From an uncultured Gammaproteobacteria bacterium (GTDB lineage Bacteria > Pseudomonadota > Gammaproteobacteria > Arenicellales > Poriferihabitantaceae), in contig CALKKV010000007.1 of NCBI GenBank assembly GCA_937992195.1, positions 133,896 through 197,895 on the forward strand: 64,000 nt of DNA, read 5' to 3'. Below are positions 34,452 through 43,293 of this stretch, one piece after another. The translations under genes and the position numbers were made by a program. The first letter of the stretch is position 1, and each line of letters begins with the position of its first letter. The notes below the pieces were generated by a model. The model was not told the DNA's origin and searched no databases. It worked only from the letters and a program-made list of their open reading frames with translations.

Positions 34452-35016
34452 TGATTTATAGCGATGATTTATCTGATTCATCCCTATGCCTATAAATCCA
34501 AATCGTGTCAGGTGGTATATACCAAGGTAGCAGCACTAGTCCTAGGTTTCTAGACTCTAAGGGGATTTTTCTACCATTCAGCCTCCCCGGCTTCTAGAAT
34601 GTTTGCGCGCACTCGTGATCAAGTGCTATGGATTTGAACAAGGGTCAAGAACAATGTGTAAAAAATTGGTTTGCAAAAGAGTGCGGCGATCTGTTGTACA
34701 CATATATGCGAGAAAGTATATGTGGTAGAGCAATTGTTTTTTACAGGACCAATGTCCTTCATGAAATAGAAAGTACGGAGGATAGAGAAATGGAGTTAAT
34801 GTGAAAATTTTGTGAAATCCATGATAATTAGCTTTATAATTAGAATTCGTGTACGGCGAATTTAGAGTGCTGGGAATGATTTAAAATTTGGTGATAGAAA
34901 ACTAGAGAGCCAACTAGTATGAGACAGTGCTAACAAATAAATAGGCTTTTGAAAATTGGTGGTTGAACTTTGTAATTGCGCTTCGGGCGAGTGAGAATAA
35001 AAGTGGAGCTTTATTT
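34452..35016. other. 565-base AT-rich gap before the accessory cassette
   Basis: Immediately after the barrel gene, GATTTATAG (34453-34461) and CTATAAATC (34490-34498) form a 9-base perfect inverted repeat with a 28-base loop and no T-tract. A 58-codon ATG frame (34628-34804) lacks a ribosome-binding site and resembles nothing I know. CTAG tetramers cluster near 34535-34600. The AT-richness contrasts with the flanking genes, consistent with an insertion boundary or a large regulatory region. Confidence 0.5.
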
Positions 35017-36093
35017 ATGGCTAAAAATAGGGCCGTAGACCAGTTGGAAGAGAATCTTAAAATCGGCGGAGCATCAATTCGTTACGTAGAAAAAAAGCGG
35101 CCGAATATGGATGCAGTAACGGAACTGCTTGAACTCAGCGAAGAGTCGAATCACTGGACAAATTTTGGTCCTGTTTCTTATCGTTTAGAGAATGAAATTG
35201 CACGAATTCTTAAACTTGCAGATCACCTAAGTGTTGTTATGTGCGCAAGCGGTACCGCCGCCATGCACAGTATTATTAGTTTGCAAGAAACTTTAGCAGA
35301 GCGCAGATTACGTTGGGTAACAAGCTCTTTCAGTTTTTACACAACGGTACAAGGACCATTAAGTGAGGCTTCTATCGCTGATGTTGATAATAACGCAATG
35401 CTTGATATTGATCAGCTAGATCCGAATACGTTTGATGGGTTTATCGTGACCAATGTATTTGGCCAGGAAGCTGATCTGACTAAATACACTAGCTATGCGG
35501 AAAAACACGGAAAGGTTATTTGTGTAGATGCTGCGACTGCTTTAACTTCGCATACCCACGGTGCGAACGAATGTATCAGTTTTCATCATACCAAGCCATG
35601 GGGTTTCGGAGAGGGTGGTTGTGCAATAATCTCGAAGGAGCACGAGAGTTTGTTTCGCAGCATAATAAGTTTTGGCCATCAACCAGGTGAGCCTATAAAC
35701 CGATTCGCAAACAATGGAAAAATTTCTGATATTGCTAGTGCTTTTAGTCTTGTGCGACTACAGGAGATGGAAACAAAATCAGCGGAATACCTGAGCCAGT
35801 ATCAGCGAATTTCCACGATCGGAAAAAAAGTGGGTTTCTCTATTCTCGCAGATAAAGATGAACATCCTGGCACGCCGGCAAATGTACCATTTTTAGGTCC
35901 AAGGCCGTTTGCGAATTTTAAGCATCCTTTATTGCCTTCCGGACGTTATTATCATCCATTGGGCAATACGCCCAAAGCCCGTGAAATTTACAGTCGAATA
36001 ATCAACATACCTTGCCACTCGGATTTAGCAACGGTATCTGACAATGACATTAGCGAAGCTTTGGAAAGCATCATTGTCCGTTGTCATGAATAG
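35017..36093 (+). CDS. DegT/DnrJ/EryC1/StrS-like PLP-dependent protein
   Basis: A 358-residue fold-type I PLP enzyme. Family features: CASGTAAMH (phosphate-binding loop, about 77-85), DAATAL (Asp171, pairs with the pyridine nitrogen) and FHHTKPWGFGEGG, where Lys193 is the expected PLP lysine. DegT-family enzymes usually make amino-sugars for polysaccharides from nucleotide-keto-sugars; a nucleotide sugar or another keto substrate is possible here. The start at 35017 has GGAG 8 bases upstream; the frame extends to 34963 without support. A GT4-like glycosyltransferase follows after 49 bases. The N-terminal lead-in is shorter than in typical sugar aminotransferases, so the exact substrate is open. 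Confidence 0.8.
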   Translation: MAKNRAVDQLEENLKIGGASIRYVEKKRPNMDAVTELLELSEESNHWTNFGPVSYRLENEIARILKLADHLSVVMCASGTAAMHSIISLQETLAERRLRWVTSSFSFYTTVQGPLSEASIADVDNNAMLDIDQLDPNTFDGFIVTNVFGQEADLTKYTSYAEKHGKVICVDAATALTSHTHGANECISFHHTKPWGFGEGGCAIISKEHESLFRSIISFGHQPGEPINRFANNGKISDIASAFSLVRLQEMETKSAEYLSQYQRISTIGKKVGFSILADKDEHPGTPANVPFLGPRPFANFKHPLLPSGRYYHPLGNTPKAREIYSRIINIPCHSDLATVSDNDISEALESIIVRCHE

Positions 36094-36142
36094 CTACCTT
36101 TAGAAACTTCTCAGTAATTCTCCTTTAAATTGTAGAAAATCG

Positions 36143-37426
36143 ATGTCGAAGCGGCTCAAAGTGCTCTTTTTAGCGAGCGACTGCAATCCTGCTTGGCACT
36201 CTTTGCCTGCGCTTATCTATGAATACTACTGTGCTTTAAAACCACATGCTGATATTACCTTGGTAACTCACATCCGAAATAAAGAACATATCGATGCAGT
36301 TAAAACTGAGCAGGATAATATCATCTATCTTGATACCGAACTTATAGCACGGCCATTTTTTAGATTAGCACAATTTTTGGCGCGTGACCCGAATAAAGCA
36401 ATGACTCTGCAAGTAGCTTTATCGTATCCGAGTAATATCTATTTTGAGTTTTGCGTATGGAGACGGTATAAGTCCGCTTTACAATCTGGTAAATACGATA
36501 TTGTTCATCGGGCTAGTCCGATGTCGCCAACTATTCCAAGTCCTATGGCGAGTTGGAGCCCTATTCCGTTTGTTATAGGACCTGTCCTCGGGGGCTTACC
36601 TTGGCCAAAGGTATTTCGAAACGAAATGAGACGGGAGGGTGAGTGGATGAATTATCTGCGTAAAGCACATGTTCTGATGCCTTACTATCGTTCCACTTAC
36701 CGTCGTGCTTCTGCCATCCTTGCAGGTTATAAACATACTGTTGGTGATATTCCGAAAAAGGACCATAAGCGAGTTATAGAATTCTCTGAAGGTGGCATAC
36801 ACCCTGAAGACTTTCCTGAAAAAAAGTTTAAAAGTAGCGATAAACGTACCATTTTATTTGTGGGCAGAATGGTGCCGTTTAAACAACCGGAAGTGCTGAT
36901 TCGTTGTTTTGAAAAAAGTGAAACACTGAGGAAACACCATTTAATCTTGGTAGGTGATGGCCCGGAGTTGGTTCGCCTGCGAGAGCTTGTGGAAGAATTA
37001 AATTTATCTTCTTCAATCGAGTTGACAGGTTCTGTGTCTATTACACGTGTTAGAGAAATGATGTACGAATCTGACATCTTTGCATTCCCGTCTATCCGTG
37101 AGCAAGGTGGCGGCGTGATTACGATGGCATCGATGTCCAGCACACCTAGTGTTGTTGTAGATTATGGTGGTCCTGCAACCCGTGTTCCGGAAGGATGTGG
37201 AATTAAAGTTCCTCTTGGAGATGTTGGTCAAATCATTGATTCGTTTACCAAAGAATTAGAGGCATTGGTGGAGAGTCCTGAAACTATAAAAAAACTGGGG
37301 CTAGCAGCTCGTGAGTTTACGCAGAACTTTTACAGTTGGTCATGGAAGGCTACGAAAACAATGGAAATCTATGAATGGGTGTTAGGAAGGGTATCTCGGA
37401 AACCAGATTTTTGGCAAAAAGATTAA
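36143..37426 (+). CDS. GT4-like glycosyltransferase with altered EX7E motif
   Basis: A 427-residue GT-B fold protein. The N-terminal Rossmann half opens MSKRLKVLFLASDCNPAWHS and contains a PVLGGLPWP loop. The C-terminal half has FVGRMVPFKQPEVLIRCF, LVGDGPELVRLREL and the donor-site region FPSIREQGGGVITMASMSS. In GT4 enzymes this region carries E-x7-E with a second Glu contacting the nucleotide-sugar; here that position is Met (REQGGGVITM), confirmed in the DNA (ACG ATG). The first Glu is present. The enzyme may use a different donor mode or be impaired. It follows the DegT-like gene and probably acts on the same glycan. Confidence 0.82.
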   Translation: MSKRLKVLFLASDCNPAWHSLPALIYEYYCALKPHADITLVTHIRNKEHIDAVKTEQDNIIYLDTELIARPFFRLAQFLARDPNKAMTLQVALSYPSNIYFEFCVWRRYKSALQSGKYDIVHRASPMSPTIPSPMASWSPIPFVIGPVLGGLPWPKVFRNEMRREGEWMNYLRKAHVLMPYYRSTYRRASAILAGYKHTVGDIPKKDHKRVIEFSEGGIHPEDFPEKKFKSSDKRTILFVGRMVPFKQPEVLIRCFEKSETLRKHHLILVGDGPELVRLRELVEELNLSSSIELTGSVSITRVREMMYESDIFAFPSIREQGGGVITMASMSSTPSVVVDYGGPATRVPEGCGIKVPLGDVGQIIDSFTKELEALVESPETIKKLGLAAREFTQNFYSWSWKATKTMEIYEWVLGRVSRKPDFWQKD

Positions 37427-37543
37427 TAGGATAATTTCTTTTCTGCATGGTCGGGAAGAAAACTGGACACACCAGCGATTTCTTACTGTAATTCACATGA
37501 ATTTGGATTCCCCCTTGATTGGTCGCTTAGTGAGGTTAAATTA

Positions 37544-37672
37544 ATGATGGCTATGTCCATGGGTTCCAGGGTGCAGTATCGAAAGGGCAGGATTAAAAAT
37601 ACGCTTCGATTTTTTATTCGATCGCTTACTGTATGTATAGTGTTATTTGTTGGGTATTTCTTAGGAAAGTAA
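37544..37672 (+). CDS. Putative 42-residue single-pass membrane protein
   Basis: A short frame starting ATGATG at 37544, with GAGG at 37532-37535 eight bases ahead. The predicted protein has a Met- and Arg/Lys-rich N-terminus (MMAMSMGSRVQYRKGRIK) and one hydrophobic helix near the C-terminus (SLTVCIVLFVGYFLGK). It lies between the glycosyltransferase and the flavoenzyme on the same strand, in a 279-base gap. Small membrane proteins of this form are often regulatory partners, but no function can be stated. Codon content alone cannot prove it is real. Confidence 0.45.
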   Translation: MMAMSMGSRVQYRKGRIKNTLRFFIRSLTVCIVLFVGYFLGK

Positions 37673-37705
37673 TGACAATAGAATTGTCTATAAATAGGTA
37701 GGAGA

Positions 37706-39070
37706 TTGATTAATATTTCTTGTGATGTTCTGGTCATCGGGGCTGGCATTGTGGGTATTTCATCGGCCTACTATATTAAAAAGCTAAACCCTGCGAACAA
37801 CGTGATTTTGGTTGATTCTGGGGAGCCAATGGCTTTTACTTCAGCGCAATCCGGTGAGAATTACCGCAATTGGTGGCCGCATCCTGTTATGACAGCGTTT
37901 ACTGATCGCAGTATTGATCTGATGGAAGAGATTGCCATAGAGACAGACAATCTGATTAATCTGAATCGAAGAGGCTATGTGCTCGCAACGCGCTCTGACG
38001 ATATTGATAGTCTTTTGGATGAACTGGCTGCGGGCTATGCAGAAAGTCCTGTTAGTGAAATTAGATTGCACGAATCTCTTTCCAGCAATTCTTATCAATC
38101 CCCACTAAGTGGAGACTGGGAAGCAGCGCCATCGGGGGTCGATGTTCTCAGAAACCCAAAATTGATTCGCAGTATATTTCCGAACTATGACAAGGATATT
38201 CGATCGATAGTCCATATTCGCAGAGCTGGTTCTTTGAGCGGCCAACAGCTTGGACAACATATGCTCACAAAATTCAACGCTGCTGGAGGGAAGCAGCTGA
38301 AAGGTAACGTAGCTTCCATAGAGCAGGACGACGGTTTTCGCGTCTATCTCGGTGGTTATGATAGAGTGATTCAGGCGGAAAGCATCGTTAACGCAGCTGG
38401 CCCGTTTATAAATAAAATTGCCAACATGTTGAGCAAAGAGTTACCGATCAAAAACACGCTACAACAGAAAATCGCATTCGAAGATTCTAACGCGATGATT
38501 CCTCGTAATATGCCGTTTTCAATTGATCTAGATGAACAGTTTATCGACTGGACTGAAGAAGAGAAAGCGTTATTGAATGAAGATCAGGATCTTGTTTGGC
38601 TAACTCAGCAAATGTCTGGAGCAATTCATTGTCGTCCTGATGGTGGTGACAACGGCAGCTGGGTCAAACTGGGCTGGGCGTTTAATGAAACTTCGGTTAA
38701 ACCTGAGATGCAGCCAGCCCTGACAGATACTTATCCTGAGATAGTATTACGTGGTGCAGCTAGACTGAATCCGGGGTTGAAAACCTACTATGGCCGATTA
38801 CCGCGTAATATGCACCACTACGGCGGCTACTATACTTTGACTGAAGAAAACTGGCCACTGATAGGTGAAATGGAGGTAAGCGGTGCTTACGTCGTCGGTG
38901 CGATGTCGGGGTTTGGCTCGATGGCCGCATGTGCCGGTGGCGAACTGTGCGCCCGCTGGGTTATAGGGCTAGAGAAACCAGAATATGCGCCTGCTCTGTC
39001 GCCAGAGCGCCATAAAGATAGCAGATTGATGGATCAGTTAAAGACTTTGAGTAGTCGCGGAATTCTCTAG
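37706..39070 (+). CDS. FAD-dependent oxidoreductase of the DAO family
   Basis: A 454-residue flavoprotein of the D-amino acid oxidase/sarcosine oxidase superfamily. The FAD-binding N-terminus is DVLVIGAGIVGISSAYY with GxGxxG, followed by SAQSGENYRNWWPHPVM. The DAO-type active-site half ends with PLIGEMEVSGAYVVGAMSGF and GGELCARWVIG, which closes the FAD fold. It should oxidise a C-N bond of an amine or amino acid; the substrate is unknown. The start is TTG at 37706; GGAG lies only one base ahead, but a more distant AGG could serve, so the start is uncertain. It ends the rightward cassette, convergent with the next gene after only 3 bases. Confidence 0.85.
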   Translation: MINISCDVLVIGAGIVGISSAYYIKKLNPANNVILVDSGEPMAFTSAQSGENYRNWWPHPVMTAFTDRSIDLMEEIAIETDNLINLNRRGYVLATRSDDIDSLLDELAAGYAESPVSEIRLHESLSSNSYQSPLSGDWEAAPSGVDVLRNPKLIRSIFPNYDKDIRSIVHIRRAGSLSGQQLGQHMLTKFNAAGGKQLKGNVASIEQDDGFRVYLGGYDRVIQAESIVNAAGPFINKIANMLSKELPIKNTLQQKIAFEDSNAMIPRNMPFSIDLDEQFIDWTEEEKALLNEDQDLVWLTQQMSGAIHCRPDGGDNGSWVKLGWAFNETSVKPEMQPALTDTYPEIVLRGAARLNPGLKTYYGRLPRNMHHYGGYYTLTEENWPLIGEMEVSGAYVVGAMSGFGSMAACAGGELCARWVIGLEKPEYAPALSPERHKDSRLMDQLKTLSSRGIL

Positions 39071-39073
39071 TGT

Positions 39074-39760
39074 TTAGCTCACTGAGATTTGTTCAATAAA
39101 TACATCAAAACAGGAATCGGTGTCATCACCGTCAGTACTGATCCAGATGCCAATTACCTTGGCCGAATCAACAACCGAGATACTTTGATCGATTTTTCCC
39201 ATCTGATTGACGTCCAAGATAAACCGCTCTTGCCATAGCTGTGTTGTAGGGTGAGCCCGTTCGAGGTTTTGCAATACTGGGTCGCTATAGGTATTCAGAA
39301 ACTGCACATGGCTGACGCCAGTGCCATCGGGAAGCAGCTTCGCAAGGCGTTTCAGCCATGATGGCGCTAAGGCAAGCTGAAATGAGTCAAGCGCCTGATC
39401 TCCTGCATAGATCAAGCCAATGCGAAGTCTAAAATCATCAGCGCCTTTAGTACCTTGCGGTCTGTCCCTAAGATTCAAACCTCCATCGATAGCGGCGCGG
39501 ATTATCAATTCATTAGCTACTGTCGGCTTCGGGAGTAAGGCAACCAACGGACTTGCGGATCTTTTCACTTCGATTTTCATACCTTGTTCTTTCGAAAAGA
39601 TACGATGAGAAGGGATGCCGCGGTACGACAATAAATGCCAGTCAGCGGGGTCGAGCGAAACCTCTGTTGCGAGCGTTGGAGTGCTTGCTACCATTACGAA
39701 GGCCAGTATCAACGATTTGAGCATGCGGAGAGAAAAAAACGACGGAGGTGAAGTGTTCAT
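39074..39760 (-). CDS. DUF3047-like exported protein
   Basis: A 228-residue protein with an N-terminal signal peptide (hydrophobic LKSLILAFVMVAS, cleavage likely after LATE or PTLA). The mature part contains IRAAIDGGLNLRDRP and DDFRLRIGLIYAG, a pattern I associate with DUF3047 (a GDDF/RIG-containing exported family); this match is by memory and not by search. No catalytic motif is evident. The start is ATG at 39760 with an alternative Met at residue 13. It ends 3 bases from the convergent flavoenzyme and lies 8 bases after panC, making it the last gene of the leftward operon. Confidence 0.62.
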   Translation of the reverse strand: MNTSPPSFFSLRMLKSLILAFVMVASTPTLATEVSLDPADWHLLSYRGIPSHRIFSKEQGMKIEVKRSASPLVALLPKPTVANELIIRAAIDGGLNLRDRPQGTKGADDFRLRIGLIYAGDQALDSFQLALAPSWLKRLAKLLPDGTGVSHVQFLNTYSDPVLQNLERAHPTTQLWQERFILDVNQMGKIDQSISVVDSAKVIGIWISTDGDDTDSCFDVFIEQISVS

Positions 39761-39768
39761 TTTCGGGC

Positions 39769-40638
39769 TTAACTTGTTAATGTACCTAGACGGCAGTTAT
39801 CAATTAATCTAACTGTCCCTAAATTGGCGGCTATCAACGCTTGCGCCTGATCAACTGGAGATGTTGGTGTTTCTGCCGTCCAGTTGAACGGATCACGAAT
39901 TGCAGCGTATTCCAACTGAAGATCGGCTTCTTTCATTATTTCGTTCCGCATAATCAGTTCCAGGGTCTTGGCATCTCTGACACCAGTTGTCCACAATTGG
40001 TTCGCAGCAAATAGTGCACGATAAAGCGTTGTCGCGGTATCTCTTTGCCCAGTGTTTAACCGGGTGTTTCGTGATGACATTGCCAGTCCGTCTTTTTCAC
40101 GAATTGTCGGGCAAACAATGACGTCTACTCCGCCTATGCGTGCCGCCAGCTCTTTCACTACCAATGTCTGTTGAAAGTCTTTCTCGCCAAAATAAGCGCG
40201 ACAATCGCCAACAACTTCAAATAGTTTCTGAACAATCGCTTGAACGCCTTCCAAATGGCCAGGACGATGCGCTGCCTCTAATCCCAAAATTGCTTTGCAA
40301 GGGAGCTCAGTTTTTATCGCGTCTTCCATTGCAAGTCCTGGAAAAAAGTCTGCAAACTCACCACTGTAAGCCATATCACAACCTGCTGCTTCAAGCAGCT
40401 TTTTATCGCTGTTTATTGAAACAGGATAAGTTTCAAGGTCTTCAGGTCGATTAAATTGAAGCGGGTTTACAAAAATGCTAACCACAGTGAAATCATTTTC
40501 ATCCACTGATCGTTCTACCAAAGAAAGATGTCCATCGTGCAGTGCTCCCATGGTGGGAACATAACCTATCGTCATCCTGTTTTTTCTTACCTCAGTACAC
40601 TTATCGTGAGCTTTCGATGGAGAATTCAGAAACTCCAT
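39769..40638 (-). CDS. panC: Pantothenate synthetase
   Basis: PanC condenses pantoate with beta-alanine using ATP to make pantothenate, the CoA precursor. The cytidylyltransferase-type ATP motif PTMGALHDGHLSL (HIGH-like) is at about 29-41; further signatures are FVNPLQF, HRPGHLEGV, YFGEKDFQQ and MSSRNTRL. Length is 289. The start is ATG at 40638. The usual panB partner is not in the window; instead the gene lies in a long operon between rmuC (2-base gap) and the DUF3047-like gene. Confidence 0.95.
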   Translation of the reverse strand: MEFLNSPSKAHDKCTEVRKNRMTIGYVPTMGALHDGHLSLVERSVDENDFTVVSIFVNPLQFNRPEDLETYPVSINSDKKLLEAAGCDMAYSGEFADFFPGLAMEDAIKTELPCKAILGLEAAHRPGHLEGVQAIVQKLFEVVGDCRAYFGEKDFQQTLVVKELAARIGGVDVIVCPTIREKDGLAMSSRNTRLNTGQRDTATTLYRALFAANQLWTTGVRDAKTLELIMRNEIMKEADLQLEYAAIRDPFNWTAETPTSPVDQAQALIAANLGTVRLIDNCRLGTLTS

Positions 40639-40640
40639 AT

Positions 40641-41900
40641 TTATTGGTCTCTTTGAGGGGAGGTAATATGCATTTCGTCAACGTGCCGCGGAGAAGTGAC
40701 TGTCTTGCCTTTACGCAAACCAAGGGTAGAAAACTGGCGGGCTATGGGCATAAGCTTTCGTTCAAATGACCCAACGGATTGACCGTAGGCATCTATCAGT
40801 CGAGAGAGATGCTTGCCGATACCATCAAAGTGTTCGCTGAACGTTGCAAGACGCTGATGGTATTCCTCGGCAGCATGACGAATTTGCAGAGCATGATGAT
40901 TTAGTTTTTGTTGAGACCAGCCGTGTGCAATGGTTCTGAGCAGCGCAACCAGGCTGGTGGGTGTCGCTAGAATAATTTTGTTTTCTAGGGCGTTTTCAAG
41001 CAGAGCAGGGTTTCGATCCAATGCCGCATTGAGGAACTGATCTCCCGGTATATATAAAATCACAAACTCCGGAGATAGTTCGAAGCTGGCCCAGTAACTT
41101 TTAGTCGATAGAGCAGACACTCTCTTTTTTACTTGTGCTGCATGTAAATCCAGGAATCGTTCTTTATCTTTAGATTGATCAGCGTCAAGGGCAGAGAGAT
41201 AGGCGTCAATTGGCGCTTTCGCGTCGACGATAATTTGTCTATTTTCGGGAAGATGTATCACCATATCAGGCCGATCGTTGCCATCGTTCACCGAGATCTG
41301 CTCAGAAAAATCGCAATTTGGAACCATTCCAGATAACTCAACCAGGCGACGCAGGCTAAGCTCCCCCCATTTTCCGCGCACTTCCGGTCGGCGGAGTGCG
41401 TTTACCAACCGCCTTGTTTCCTGCTCTAGTTTTATATGCTGGGTAGATAAACCTTCGATCTGTTGTTTAAGCTGCCCCTGATTTTCTTTTTGTCCAAGGT
41501 CAAACTCGGTGATTTTCTGTTCAGTTCTTAGCAGCGCATCTTTTAGCGGAGAAACCAGTTGATCCACAGCTTGTTGACGCATTCTTAAGCTATTGTCGGC
41601 GTCCCCAACAAAACGTGAAAAGGTTTGTCGTGCAAGATCCATAAACTGCGCATTATTATTTTTTAGTGCCTCGGAAGAAATTCCTGCAAATGCTTGGTGC
41701 ATGGACGCAATACGTTCTTCACCGGATTGAATTTCCATCTCCAGCATGGCTTCGAGGGTGGCAATTCGGTGGATCGACCGAACTCTATTCCACAGCCAGC
41801 CTATGAGTAGACCAGCAACGAAACAGATCGCTGCGATTACCAGAACGAAGTTATCTGGGGATTGCAGATAACTTTCGAATCGCTCAGTTAAACCATTCAT
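40641..41900 (-). CDS. rmuC: DNA recombination protein RmuC
   Basis: RmuC limits inversion events in E. coli and is a membrane-anchored putative nuclease of the PD-(D/E)XK type. An N-terminal transmembrane helix (about 18-36), a coiled-coil segment (about 40-170) and the RmuC domain with RRPEVRGKWGELSLRRLVEL and IIVDAKAPIDAYL are visible. The D-x-K of the nuclease motif sits in VDAKAP. Its length of 419 residues is normal. Its start overlaps the end of the phosphatase gene by 17 bases. Confidence 0.92.
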   Translation of the reverse strand: MNGLTERFESYLQSPDNFVLVIAAICFVAGLLIGWLWNRVRSIHRIATLEAMLEMEIQSGEERIASMHQAFAGISSEALKNNNAQFMDLARQTFSRFVGDADNSLRMRQQAVDQLVSPLKDALLRTEQKITEFDLGQKENQGQLKQQIEGLSTQHIKLEQETRRLVNALRRPEVRGKWGELSLRRLVELSGMVPNCDFSEQISVNDGNDRPDMVIHLPENRQIIVDAKAPIDAYLSALDADQSKDKERFLDLHAAQVKKRVSALSTKSYWASFELSPEFVILYIPGDQFLNAALDRNPALLENALENKIILATPTSLVALLRTIAHGWSQQKLNHHALQIRHAAEEYHQRLATFSEHFDGIGKHLSRLIDAYGQSVGSFERKLMPIARQFSTLGLRKGKTVTSPRHVDEMHITSPQRDQ

Positions 41901-42546
41901 GCAGCTGTTTCACCGAATCAAAACGATGGTCTGCCTTCCAGGATGACAGGCAATCGCCGGGTTGGATGTAACCCCAACCAGCGGCAGCGGTCATTGTGCC
42001 AGCCGCATTTCCAGAGTCAATATCGCGTTTATCGTCGCCTATCATTAATGTATTCGCCGGATTGATATTCAATAAATTACATGCATGGCTAACCGGAGCA
42101 GGGGATGGCTTGCTCTCTTTCAGGGTATCCCCGCCAACAATACACGAGGCGCGCTTATCTAATCCAATTTCTGAGATCAAGGGAATGGTTAACCATTCAG
42201 GTTTATTCGTTACGATTCCCCACAAAATATTTTGTCGCTCCAGATACTCCAGAAATTCTTCCATACCGTAAAAAAGGCTAGCGTGAATGCTTAAATTATC
42301 GCGGTATAAATCAAGGAACTTCTCTCTCAAAGAAAGAGCAAGTTCACTTTCTTCATCAATTTTGAACGCATGAGAAATAAGACAGATCGCACCTTGAGAG
42401 ACGTATGGTCGAAGGTCTTTCAACGGTGCAGGAGAACGATGGTGATTCAATAGCAGTCTGTTTACAATTCCAACCAGATCTCCCGCAGTATCTAACAAGG
42501 TGCCATCAAGATCCAAAAGCACCGCTCGCACATCTTTATTCATCAA
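41884..42546 (-). CDS. HAD phosphatase, phosphoglycolate phosphatase or MupP type
   Basis: A 220-residue haloacid-dehalogenase phosphatase. Motif I is LLDLDGTLLDT (Asp nucleophile and Asp+2), motif II VTNKP (Thr), motif III KPSPAP (Lys) and motif IV MIGDDKRDI. The Gph-like family includes phosphoglycolate phosphatase (Gph) and N-acetylmuramic acid 6-phosphate phosphatase (MupP). Position directly after ubiG and mtaD matches the mupP locus of Pseudomonas, so MupP of the cell-wall recycling pathway is a good possibility. Gph is equally possible and would supply glycolate to the glcDEF genes further on. The choice is inference. Confidence 0.88.
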   Translation of the reverse strand: MMNKDVRAVLLDLDGTLLDTAGDLVGIVNRLLLNHHRSPAPLKDLRPYVSQGAICLISHAFKIDEESELALSLREKFLDLYRDNLSIHASLFYGMEEFLEYLERQNILWGIVTNKPEWLTIPLISEIGLDKRASCIVGGDTLKESKPSPAPVSHACNLLNINPANTLMIGDDKRDIDSGNAAGTMTAAAGWGYIQPGDCLSSWKADHRFDSVKQLHEWFN

Positions 42547-42555
42547 TGCCTTACG

Positions 42556-43269
42556 CTATTTGGACGTTTTGCATAAATAATTCACATCGAGCCCGGGACC
42601 CAGCCGGTATGTTTTAAAAAATGGGTTGTAGTGCATTCCGGTCGATTCATCGAGTGTCAACCCGGCTTGTTCTGACCATTCCGCCAGTTCGGCGGGTTGG
42701 ATAAACTTCTCATACTGATGCGTACCTTTAGGTAACAGATTTAAAACATATTCGGCACCAATGATGGCAAACAAGAATGACTTTGGGTTGCGATTTAACG
42801 TCGAAAAATATACCGATCCACCAGGTTTCGCCAGAGCGGAACAAGCGGCAACTACACTGGACGGATCTGGAACATGTTCAAGCATTTCTAGGCAAGTCAC
42901 GATATCATAGTGCCCGGGCTGTTCCTCCGCTAAGTCTTCAGCGGTGATCTTTCGATAATCTAACGTCACACCTGACTCTAGCGCATGCAGTTTTGCAACC
43001 GAAAGTGGTGCTTCACCCATATCAATTCCAGTGACGTCGGCGCCCAATTCAGCCATGGATTCACTGAGAATTCCACCGCCACAACCGACATCCAGGATCT
43101 TTCTCCCTTTAACAGGGGTCCTTTCATCAATAAACCCCAGTCGCAATGGATTGATTTGATGCAACGGGCGAAATTCGCTTTCCGGATCCCACCAGCGACT
43201 TGCCAGATCGCTAAATTTTTGGATTTCCTCATCGTCAACGTTGGAACCAGCAATATTTTCTGTATTCAT
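42556..43269 (-). CDS. ubiG: Ubiquinone biosynthesis O-methyltransferase UbiG
   Basis: UbiG performs both O-methylations of ubiquinone biosynthesis with S-adenosylmethionine. The signature [20 protein letters not shown] at the N-terminus, the SAM-binding [14 protein letters not shown], and [10 protein letters not shown] are diagnostic. Length is 237 (E. coli 240). It is the third step in a block with mtaD (24 bases upstream) and the phosphatase gene (9 bases downstream). SAH produced here is a possible substrate of the adjacent mtaD product. Confidence 0.95.
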   Translation of the reverse strand: MNTENIAGSNVDDEEIQKFSDLASRWWDPESEFRPLHQINPLRLGFIDERTPVKGRKILDVGCGGGILSESMAELGADVTGIDMGEAPLSVAKLHALESGVTLDYRKITAEDLAEEQPGHYDIVTCLEMLEHVPDPSSVVAACSALAKPGGSVYFSTLNRNPKSFLFAIIGAEYVLNLLPKGTHQYEKFIQPAELAEWSEQAGLTLDESTGMHYNPFFKTYRLGPGLDVNYLCKTSK

Positions 43270-43293
43270 TTTTTTAACCTAACACCATGGCTA

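Noticed and set aside
37483..37749. 88-codon minus-strand frame between the glycosyltransferase and flavoenzyme
   Set aside because: It overlaps the start of the flavoenzyme on the other strand and the better-supported 42-codon plus-strand frame; no recognisable domain.
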